From NCBI GenBank assembly GCA_030544165.1, contig JAUNRP010000043.1:1-11583 (forward strand): a stretch of 11,583 nucleotides of DNA, in the 5' to 3' direction. Of this stretch, positions 1-7,300 are shown one piece after another. The translations under genes and the position numbers were made by a program. Source of the stretch: a bacterium (lineage in GTDB: Bacteria > Actinomycetota > Actinomycetes > Actinomycetales > Actinomycetaceae). Position 1 is the first letter of the stretch. Each line of letters starts with the position of its first letter. A model generated the notes under the pieces. The model worked only from the letters and a program-made list of their open reading frames with translations, was not told the origin of the DNA and searched no databases.

Positions 1-26
1 CACACCCAGGACGCCCTCCTCAGCAT
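1..26 (-). CDS. 5' end of an unidentified leftward gene (partial)
   Basis: Only the first eight complete codons are inside the window. On the minus strand an ATG at 26-24 opens a frame reading M-L-R-R-A-S-W-V and then leaves the window. A strong Shine-Dalgarno, AGGAGG (complement of 35-40), lies 8 bases upstream of this ATG. An in-frame GTG at 29-27 would sit 5 bases from the same site and is the alternative start. The basic residues followed by hydrophobic ones would suit a membrane or exported protein, but eight residues cannot identify a family. The gene is divergent from the RND permease and shares its upstream region, so it could be a functional partner. That is inference. Confidence 0.5.
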
Positions 27-32
27 CACCAG

Positions 33-42
33 CTCCTCCTTA
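33..42 (-). promoter_or_regulatory. Shine-Dalgarno of the leftward edge gene
   Basis: The minus strand reads TAAGGAGGAG here, almost ideal complementarity to the 16S rRNA 3' end. It lies at normal spacing from the ATG at 26-24. This site is the main evidence that a gene starts at the left edge. Confidence 0.5.
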
Positions 43-80
43 GAACTGGACAGACCGCCACGTCCGATTCTTCGCGCCGA

Positions 81-92
81 GTTAGGCTAACC
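81..92. promoter_or_regulatory. Palindrome with overlapping divergent -10 elements; DtxR/IdeR-like core
   Basis: GTTAGGCTAAC (81-91) is an 11-base palindrome around a central G. It contains TAGGCT (83-88) on the plus strand and TAGCCT (complement of 84-89) on the minus strand, both fitting the actinobacterial TAnnnT -10 pattern. They would drive the RND permease rightward and the edge gene leftward. No convincing -35 hexamer is visible at 16-18 bases on either side. The same bases match 11 consecutive central positions of the 19-base DtxR/IdeR consensus TTAGGTTAGGCTAACCTAA, but the outer positions do not match (12 of 19 overall). The promoter reading is the more likely one. Confidence 0.4.
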
Positions 93-126
93 CTGCTGTA
101 CCTCGCGCCCGCCCGGGCCGCTCCCC

Positions 127-133
127 AGAAAGG
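127..133 (+). promoter_or_regulatory. Ribosome binding site supporting the GTG start at 141
   Basis: AGAAAGG lies 7 bases before the GTG at 141. It is the only purine-rich site near the 5' end of this open frame, and it supports a GTG start. Confidence 0.5.
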
Positions 134-140
134 CCCGTCG

Positions 141-3100
141 GTGGAACGCCTTCCCAAGCTCAGTCTGAACAACCGTGCATTCATCGCGCTCGTGTGCGTG
201 GTGATCACGGTGATCGGCGTCATCTCGATGACCGTCCTGCGCCGCGAGCTCATCCCCTCGATCCAGCTCCCCGCCGTGGCGGTGGTGGCCACGAACCCCG
301 GCGCCTCCTCCCAGCAGATGGCGGACACGGTGGCGGATCCGATCGAGCGCAACCTCCGCACCCTGGACAACGTGGCCGGCACCCAGGCCGTCTCCCGCTC
401 CAACTTCACCATGCTCACGGTGGAACTGGACTACGGCTCGGACATCTACCGCGCCGCCTCCCAGACGGACGTGATCCTGGGCCGGCTCGAGAGCCAGCTC
501 CCGGAGGGCACCACCACCGAGGTCATCACCGGCGGCACCGGCTCACTGCCCGCCATGATCGTGGCCGCCTCCTCCGATCTCGAACCCTTCGAACTCGTCC
601 GCCGGCTCGAGCTCGCCGCTGTCCCGGACATCGGGTCCGTGGAGGGCGTGGCCACCGTTGACGTGCTGGGTGCCCCCGAGGAGGTCATCCGGCTCACCCT
701 CGATGAGGCCGCACTCGCCGAGGCGGGCCTGAACCGTGGGGACATCATCTCCGCCCTGGACGACGCCGGACTCGTGATCCCCGGCGGCCAGGTGGGCGAT
801 GGAGGCCAGCAGCTCGACATCACCGTGGGCAACGCGTTCGAGGAGCTCGCCGACCTCGAGTCCATGGCCCTCATCCCCGCCGGTGAGGGCGCGGCCCCCA
901 TCAGCCTCGGCGAGGTGGCCGAGGTGGAACGAACCACCGCCGCCGCCACCTCCGCCTCCCGCACCGATGGCCGCGATTCGGTCACCATGCTGATCACCCC
1001 GGCCGTGCGCGCCAACTTCGTGGACCTCTCCGAGGACGTCCACACCATCCTGGACGATGCCACCGAGACCGTGGGCGGGGGCACCGAGTTCACCGTGGTG
1101 TTCGATCAGGCACCCTTCATCCAGGAGTCCATCGAGGGCCTCGCCACCGAGGGCGGCTGGGGCCTGCTCTTCGCGGTTCTCGTGATCTTCGGCTTCCTGC
1201 TCGCCGTGCGGCCCACCATCATCACCGCGATCTCGATCCCCCTCTCGCTCCTCTTCGCGTTCGTGGGCATGTGGGCCACCGGCACCACCATGAACATGCT
1301 CTCCCTCGCCGGCATCATCCTCGCCATCGGGCGCATGGTGGACGATTCGATCGTGGTGATCGAGAACATCGTCCGCCACATGCAGGCCTCCACCCGCTCC
1401 CGCTACGCCACGATCGTCCACGCCACCTCCGAGGTGGCCGGCGCGGTCATCTCCTCCACCCTCGTGGCCCTGCTGGTCTTCCTGCCGATCGTGCTGGTCT
1501 CCGGACTCGCGGGCGAGCTCTTCCGCCCGTTCGCGCTGACCACCGTGGTGGCCCTCACCGGCTCCCTGCTCGTCTCCCTCACCATCGTCCCCGTCCTCGC
1601 CTACTGGTTCCTGGGCAGGCAGGCGGGCCGGACCGCGGACGCGTCACCCGAGTCCGTGGTTGGTGAGCCCGACGACGACGGCGCACCCCTCGCCGTCGAG
1701 GAGGACGCCACTGCTGAGGCCTCCCAGGGGTGGCTGGCCCGTGCCTACCGGCCCGCCCTGGGGTGGGCCATCACCCACCGGGCGGCCACCGTGGTGCTGG
1801 TGCTGCTCGTGTTCGTGGGGTCCATGGCGATGATCCCGCTGCTCAAGGTCAACCTGCTGGGCGATTCGGGCATGAACATGGTGTCCGTCACCCAGACCCT
1901 CGCCCCGGGGACCACGCTCGAGGAGTCGATCGAGGCGGCGGAGGACACGGAGGAGATCATCTCCGCCCAGGAGGGTGTGCAGACCGTGCAGACCTCGATC
2001 GGAGGGGGCGGATTCGGCTTCGGATTCGGCTCCTCCACGAACCGGGTCAGCTACACGGTGATCACCGAACCCGGCGCCGATCAGGAGGCGCTCCAGACCT
2101 CCCTCGAGGCCGCCCTGGCCGAGCACGCGGATGCGGACGAGTCCGCGGGTGAGATCGAGTTCTCCGAGGCCGGTGGGGGTGGGGGCATGCTCGGCTCGTC
2201 CACCGTTGACGTCCGCCTCCAGGCGCTGGACGACGCCTCACGGACCGAGGCGAGTGACGCCGTCGTGGAAGCACTGCAGGAACTGGACGGGGTGGAAACG
2301 GTGACCTCGGACGACGAGGCGATCGCCCCCGCCCTCGAGATCCGCATCCGGGAGGCGGACGCGGCGGCCATGGGCATGTCCGTGACCGACGCCGTGGGCC
2401 TGATCGCCGTGAACACCGCGGACTTCCCGGTGGGCTCCGTCTCGATCGGCGGAACGGAGCTGTCCGTCTACTTGGACACCGGCGGGGCCGTGGAGACCGT
2501 TCAGGACGTGGAGGACCTGGACCTGGGCGGACTCCCGCTCTCCGCGATCGCCGATGTGGAGCGGGTGGAGGTGGCGCCGTCCATCAGTACGGTCGATGCC
2601 GTCCGCACCGTGACCGTCTCGGTCACGCCCGATTCCGACGACGTCGGGGCGCTGGGTGGGCAGGTCCGCTCGGCGATGGAGGGGCTCACCCTCCCCGACG
2701 GCGTGACCTGGGAGATGGGCGGCGTGACGGCCGACATCGACGAGACGTTCACCCAGCTCGGACTCGCGATGCTGGCCGCGATCCTCCTGATCTACGTGGT
2801 GCTCGTGTGGCTGTTCAAGTCCCTCATCCAGCCCGTGATCCTCATGATGTCCATCCCGTTCGCGGCCACCGGTGTGGTGCTCGCGCTGTGGGCCACCGGG
2901 ACCTCGCTGGGGCTCTCGAGCCTGGTGGGCCTGTTGATGCTGATCGGGATCGTGGTGACCAACTCGATCATGCTGATCGATCTGGTGAACCAGTACCGGC
3001 GGCGCGGCATGGAGCTGGACGAGGCCATCATGCGCGGCGGCCAGAACCGTGTGCGGCCCATCATCATGACGGCGGCGGCCACGATCGGTGCGATGATCCC

Positions 3101-3374
3101 GCCCGCCCTGGGGATGGCGAGCCAGTCCTCGTTCGTCTCCGGGCCCATGGCGATCGCCGTGATCGGCGGCCTGGTGGCCTCTACGGTGATCTCGCTCGTG
3201 ATAGTTCCGGTGCTCTACCGGATGGTGGAGGGCCGCAAGGAGCGGCGGGCGCAACGCGGGCGGCGGCGCGCGGACGTGCCGGTGGAGGCGCACTCCGGGG
3301 ATGCGGCGGCGGACTCGGAGAACGCGCTGGTGGACGCGGCAACGGAGGACGTGGAGGCACCCTCCGGGGCCTGA
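141..3374 (+). CDS. RND-superfamily efflux transporter permease (AcrB/ACR_tran type)
   Basis: This is a proton-driven inner-membrane exporter of 1077 residues, close to the usual length of ACR_tran (PF00873) permeases. It shows the duplicated RND layout: one transmembrane helix at about 13-33, a large extracytoplasmic loop, helices at about 337-490, a second helix start at 547-567, a second large loop, and a helix bundle at about 872-1026. The TM4 acidic pair for proton relay is D401-D402 in GRMVDDSIVVIEN. The TM10 position usually filled by Lys in AcrB appears to be T940 (VVTNSIML). An acidic linker (about 496-528) joins the halves. Glycine-rich stretches occur at 621-630 and 678-682, and the tail from 1031 is first basic, then acidic. 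The GTG start is chosen for its ribosome binding site and because the first helix follows at once. No membrane-fusion protein is seen nearby, though the partial divergent gene is unknown. The substrate cannot be told from sequence. Confidence 0.9.
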   Translation: MERLPKLSLNNRAFIALVCVVITVIGVISMTVLRRELIPSIQLPAVAVVATNPGASSQQMADTVADPIERNLRTLDNVAGTQAVSRSNFTMLTVELDYGSDIYRAASQTDVILGRLESQLPEGTTTEVITGGTGSLPAMIVAASSDLEPFELVRRLELAAVPDIGSVEGVATVDVLGAPEEVIRLTLDEAALAEAGLNRGDIISALDDAGLVIPGGQVGDGGQQLDITVGNAFEELADLESMALIPAGEGAAPISLGEVAEVERTTAAATSASRTDGRDSVTMLITPAVRANFVDLSEDVHTILDDATETVGGGTEFTVVFDQAPFIQESIEGLATEGGWGLLFAVLVIFGFLLAVRPTIITAISIPLSLLFAFVGMWATGTTMNMLSLAGIILAIGRMVDDSIVVIENIVRHMQASTRSRYATIVHATSEVAGAVISSTLVALLVFLPIVLVSGLAGELFRPFALTTVVALTGSLLVSLTIVPVLAYWFLGRQAGRTADASPESVVGEPDDDGAPLAVEEDATAEASQGWLARAYRPALGWAITHRAATVVLVLLVFVGSMAMIPLLKVNLLGDSGMNMVSVTQTLAPGTTLEESIEAAEDTEEIISAQEGVQTVQTSIGGGGFGFGFGSSTNRVSYTVITEPGADQEALQTSLEAALAEHADADESAGEIEFSEAGGGGGMLGSSTVDVRLQALDDASRTEASDAVVEALQELDGVETVTSDDEAIAPALEIRIREADAAAMGMSVTDAVGLIAVNTADFPVGSVSIGGTELSVYLDTGGAVETVQDVEDLDLGGLPLSAIADVERVEVAPSISTVDAVRTVTVSVTPDSDDVGALGGQVRSAMEGLTLPDGVTWEMGGVTADIDETFTQLGLAMLAAILLIYVVLVWLFKSLIQPVILMMSIPFAATGVVLALWATGTSLGLSSLVGLLMLIGIVVTNSIMLIDLVNQYRRRGMELDEAIMRGGQNRVRPIIMTAAATIGAMIPPALGMASQSSFVSGPMAIAVIGGLVASTVISLVIVPVLYRMVEGRKERRAQRGRRRADVPVEAHSGDAAADSENALVDAATEDVEAPSGA

Positions 3375-3378
3375 GGGT
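3359..3378 (+). terminator. Possible weak hairpin at the end of the RND gene
   Basis: ACCCTC (3359-3364) and GAGGGT (3373-3378) can form a 6-bp stem with an 8-base loop spanning the stop codon. No T-run follows, so termination here is only a possibility. It is the only stem seen between this gene and pabC. Confidence 0.25.
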
Positions 3379-3408
3379 TGCGGATCGGTCACGGATTGAT
3401 TCCGCCTG

Positions 3409-3443
3409 CTGCCATGCGGCGGCGCCCGGGCTAGCCTCGGGGT
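3409..3443 (+). promoter_or_regulatory. Leaderless-type promoter of pabC
   Basis: A -10 element, TAGCCT, lies at 3432-3437 and the ATG begins at 3444, only six bases later. Transcription would therefore begin at or next to the A of the start codon, giving a leaderless mRNA, a common arrangement in actinobacteria. A -35-like CTGCCA (4 of 6 matches to TTGACA) is at 3409-3414 with an exact 17-base spacer. There is no Shine-Dalgarno sequence before the ATG, which fits this reading. Confidence 0.6.
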
Positions 3444-4289
3444 ATGGCCCTGTTCCTCGTGGATCCGGCAACGGGCGAGTGGACGCGCGGAGACCTCGCG
3501 GTGCCCGTCCTCGCTGCCGATGACCTGGCCGCCACGCGCGGTGACGGCATCTTCGAGGCGGCGCTGGTCCGGGGCGGTGAGATCCGCGCGCTGGATCTGC
3601 ACCTCGAACGCTTCCGCACCTCGGCACGGCGGCTCGATCTGGGTGGCGCCTCCCCCGAGGTGTGGCGGCCCGCCCTCCTGGGGGCGCTGGCGGAGATCGG
3701 GGATCAGGAGGAGGACTTCAGCATCCGGTGGTTCCTCACCCGCGGGCGGGAGGGGGACGGGATCGCCCAGGGGTGGATCATCACGGGGCGCGTTCCGGAG
3801 TCCACGCTCCGCGAGCGCGAACACGGAATCTCGGTGCTCACGCTGCCCCGTGGCTACGCGGCCGGCTTGGCGGGGGATGCGCCCTGGCTGCTGATCGGCG
3901 TGAAGTCCCTCTCCTATGCCACCGCGTTGGCGGCCACACGCTTCGCCGCCGCCCACGGCGCTGAGGACGCCATCTACGTGACCACCGACGGGTTCGTGCT
4001 CGAGGCTCCGCGCTCCAACGTGGTGATCGCCCGCGGGCGCGAGCTCCTGACCCCGGATCCGGCGATCGGCCTCCTGCACGGGACCACCCAGCGGTTCCTC
4101 TTCGAGCGTGCCCGGGCGGCGGGGTGGGAGTGCCGCTACACGCGCCTGCGGGTGGAGGACCTGCACGCGGCGGACGCCGTGTGGCTGGTCTCCTCACTCC
4201 GCATGGCGGTGAGGGTCCACCACCTCAACGGCACGCGCCTGCGTGAGTCCCCCGAGGCGGATGCGGCGATGGCGGAGTTCCTCGCCTGA
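3444..4289 (+). CDS. pabC: Class IV PLP enzyme, probable 4-amino-4-deoxychorismate lyase
   Basis: This 281-residue protein belongs to the fold-type IV (class IV aminotransferase) family, at the family's usual length. The PLP Schiff-base lysine is most likely K154 in IGVKSLSY. Other family landmarks are TRGDGIFEA (31-39), ExxRSN (187-192) with E187 in the cofactor-binding position, and GTTQR (213-217). Aminodeoxychorismate lyase splits 4-amino-4-deoxychorismate into p-aminobenzoate and pyruvate in cytosolic folate synthesis. The TRGDGIFEA motif and the K-S-x-S-Y context favour this over branched-chain or D-amino-acid aminotransferase. These relatives are hard to separate by eye, so the specific function is less sure than the family. 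No pabA/pabB gene is in the window; the gene seems to stand alone with its own promoter, 69 bases after the RND gene and convergent to the nuclease. Confidence 0.78.
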   Translation: MALFLVDPATGEWTRGDLAVPVLAADDLAATRGDGIFEAALVRGGEIRALDLHLERFRTSARRLDLGGASPEVWRPALLGALAEIGDQEEDFSIRWFLTRGREGDGIAQGWIITGRVPESTLREREHGISVLTLPRGYAAGLAGDAPWLLIGVKSLSYATALAATRFAAAHGAEDAIYVTTDGFVLEAPRSNVVIARGRELLTPDPAIGLLHGTTQRFLFERARAAGWECRYTRLRVEDLHAADAVWLVSSLRMAVRVHHLNGTRLRESPEADAAMAEFLA

Positions 4290-4294
4290 GCCGG

Positions 4295-4316
4295 CCATGA
4301 CCCCGCCATGACCCCG
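4295..4316. repeat. Tandem 11-base direct repeat downstream of pabC
   Basis: CCATGACCCCG occurs twice head to tail (4295-4305 and 4306-4316), followed by a partial TGAC. It lies between the pabC stop codon and the terminator hairpin. It is probably a small slippage duplication with no evident function. Confidence 0.6.
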
Positions 4317-4323
4317 TGACGGC

Positions 4324-4356
4324 AGGGGCCCCGGTGGATGATCCACCGGGGCCCCT
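4324..4356. terminator. Strong hairpin between convergent pabC and nuclease genes
   Basis: The arm at 4324-4339 is a perfect reverse complement of the arm at 4341-4356, with one central base. This folds to a stem of about 13-14 bp (very G/C-rich outer half) and a small loop. It lies 34 bases after the pabC stop and 13 bases beyond the nuclease stop, so it is symmetric for both genes and is best read as a shared bidirectional terminator. Neither side carries a U-tract, so it is not a canonical intrinsic terminator. U-less hairpins are often proposed as terminators in high-GC actinobacteria. It could also act mainly as a 3'-end stabiliser. Confidence 0.65.
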
Positions 4357-4369
4357 CCCTCACTCACGA

Positions 4370-7300
4370 TCACATGGCGATGGCAGCGCCCCGCCCGGCG
4401 GGCGGTCCACCCTTCCGGGCAGTGAAGCTCACGCTCGCGGAGTCATCCGCGCGGGTGATCTCCACGGTCCGTACCGTGGCACCGTCCACGCGCATCGGGC
4501 CCGTGGGGGCGGCGATGACGGTGTAGGTGCCCTCCGGCAGCCCGGTGAAGGTGTGGGTGCCGGTGGGAACCACGGAGGCCGTGGCCACCTGCCTCCCGGC
4601 CTCATCCCTCACCGTGAGCGTCACCGGGTGGATCTTCCCGTTCCCGGAGGTGAGCGTGACCGTGGCCTCGATCGTGCCCTCGACCGGAGCGCACTCAGGA
4701 GCCTTCACGATGGAGACCCGGGTCTCCTCGAGCGCCGCACCGCCGCGGAGGATCACCGCGGTCGCGGACTCCCAGTCCGGCTTGATGCCGGACCACCAGC
4801 CGGAGTCCGTGGCGCTCACCGTGGTGTACTGCGCCTGGCCGCCCCAGATGCCGTCGATCCGGATCTGGTCACCGGGCATGTGCCCCGCCACGTTGAACCC
4901 GAACGAGTCACAGCTCTGGTAGCTGGTCAGCATCGGGATCGTGGGCTCCTCGACCTCGCTGAACGTGATGTTCAGCCCGATCTTCATCGGATCGTGGTCC
5001 GAGCTGCGGTACGCGTCAGGAGCGTGGAAGTTCGTGACGTTGTAGTTGTACCGCGAGTACTCGAGGGCGAGCGCCTCCACCGCGTTGATGTTCCACACCG
5101 TGGCGCCACTCACCATGGCGAGGGCCTCCTCGTTGGCGAGGATGTGATCGAGCGACCCGACCATCCCACCGAAGACGTACGTCTCGGTGGTTCCGAACTC
5201 CGTACCGAGGTTGGTGTACCCCGCCGCGTAGAAGACCTGCATGGGGTCCTCGGCCGAGTAGGAGTTGAAGTCACCCAGGAGGAACACCGGCATGTCCGGG
5301 TACCTCTGCTCGGCCCACTCCGTGAGGGCCGTGGCCTGGCGGATGCGATCGGGATTGGCCTCTCCCTGCCCGGTGCCGTCATCCCCACCGGAGCCCTTCG
5401 ACTTGAAGTGGTTCACGATCGTCACGAACGTCTCGCCGTCCCACTCGTTGGTCTCGGGGTTGATGGCCCGCCACGCCTGCGCGAGCGGTTCACGCGCGTT
5501 GTGGAACGCGGGGTGGTCGATCAGGATGGAGGACTCCCCCACCGGGGAGACTGCGTCCACCTGGTAGATGTACGCCACCCGGATCACGTCCTCGTCACTG
5601 GGGAGTGTGGCGGGAGAGTCCACGTAGCCCCAGCGATCCTCGCCCGCGTGCTCGTTGAGGGCCGTCACCAGGACGGAGAGGGCGTAGTCACGCTCCCCGC
5701 CCCAGAAGATCGAGTTCTCGATCTCCTCGAGGCCCACGATGTCCGCATCCAGGGCGTTGATCGCCTCCACGATCTTGGACTCCTGGCGCTCGAAGTTCGC
5801 CTCGTCATAGGCGCCGCGCACCTCGCAGTTCCGCGCCGTGGTGGGGGCACCGTGGCGATCGGGCCAGAACCCGCACCCTGGCTCGTCCACGCCGAGGTTC
5901 GCGAAGTAGTTGAGCACGTTGAACGAGGCGAGCGTGACATCGCCGCCCACCGGCTCCGGTGCCGCGGTCCGGGTGTTGGCGCCCAGGTCCAGGGGACCCG
6001 AGGATCCATCGCGGAGCTCGTACGTGGGCTGGTAGGACCAGAGGTCGTAGCGGTAGTCCAGGATCACCGGCTCGGTGAAGGTGACCTGGTCGTAGACCCG
6101 CAGGTCCCCGTCCACCGTCACGTACGGGAGCGGCACCTCGTGGTTCGTCCCGGTGGTGTAGTTGAAGGACTGGCCGTCATCCAGCACCACTCCCCGCGCG
6201 AAGTTGTCCGCCTCCACGGCCGCGAACTCCGCCGGCTGGGTCACCGGGTTGAACAGCTCGCCCGGCTGCATCAGCGGCTCGGTGCCGTAGGCGAGGCCCA
6301 CGGTGCCGAAGCGGTTGGTGTCGTAGTTGTTGGACACCGTGTACGTGCCGATCGGCATCACCAGCATTCCCTCGAGGGCCTCGCGCTCCGCGTCCGTGGC
6401 GGGGTACTCGAGCTCCAGCGGGACCACCGGTTCCACCTGCTCGTCGAGAACAGTCCACGTGGGATTCCCGGTGATCTGGGTGAGGCCGAAGTACTCCCCC
6501 GCCTCACCGGTCACCTCGAGGTACTCGCCGTGGTCCACGGCGGCCGCGAGCGTCCGGGAGAAGACGAAGATGCCCTGCGAGGCACCCAGGGTCAGGTCCG
6601 GCTCACCCGGCTCCTGCAGGTAGATTCCGGCGAAGCCGTCGATGTCGTACACCGCCGTCACCACGCCGCGAGTGGTGACCACCTGGCCCTCGTACGGGGT
6701 CACGCTGCCGGTGCCCTGGATCTCGGAGATCAGGAGCTCTTCCGGATCCGGCGGCTCCTCCGATCCACCTCCGGAGTTCTGCGGGGTGGGGGCTCCCACG
6801 GTGAAGTCGGCCGCGTTGTTGTCCGTGTCCACGCCGGGGACCGTGCGCTCCGCCGAGGTGGTGTTGGACAGACCCGGCGTGGGCGCGGTCTCCGCGCGCA
6901 CGCCGGCGCCGGTGCCGTAGCCCACCAGATCGATGATGGCACCGCTCGGGTCCAGGAGCTCCACGGTGCCGGTGCTGGCAGACATGTTCGCGCCGCCGGT
7001 GGCATCCGGGGTCGGGAGGGGCTGACCGTTGGCGCCGCCACCCATCTGGATCAGGAAGTAGTCCCCGGAATCGACGCTCCCGCTGAGCGTGGTGGTGTTG
7101 CCCAGGTTCCCCGTGGAGCCCGAGTAGTACTTCACCTGGTAGCCGTCGAGCACGAGGGTGCTATCGGTCGGGTTGAACAGCTCCACGAAGTCGTTCTGGA
7201 AGGGCGCCCCGGAGTTTCCTCCGCCGCCGTAGACCTCGTTGATCACCACGTGGGTCTCGTCCGCGGGCGGCTCTGCGGAACTGGAGCTCTGCGGCTGGGG

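Noticed and set aside
1..90. Tail of a rightward gene (frame 1 stays open to the TAA at 88-90)
   Set aside because: About 29 codons with no recognisable motif, overlapping a clear minus-strand ribosome site and start. A real tail cannot be excluded but is not supported.
2238..4166. A 642-codon minus-strand open frame across the end of the RND gene and pabC
   Set aside because: It runs through two well-supported plus-strand genes and the gap between them, lacks a ribosome site and has His/Arg/Pro-rich low-complexity sequence. It is a codon-bias shadow.
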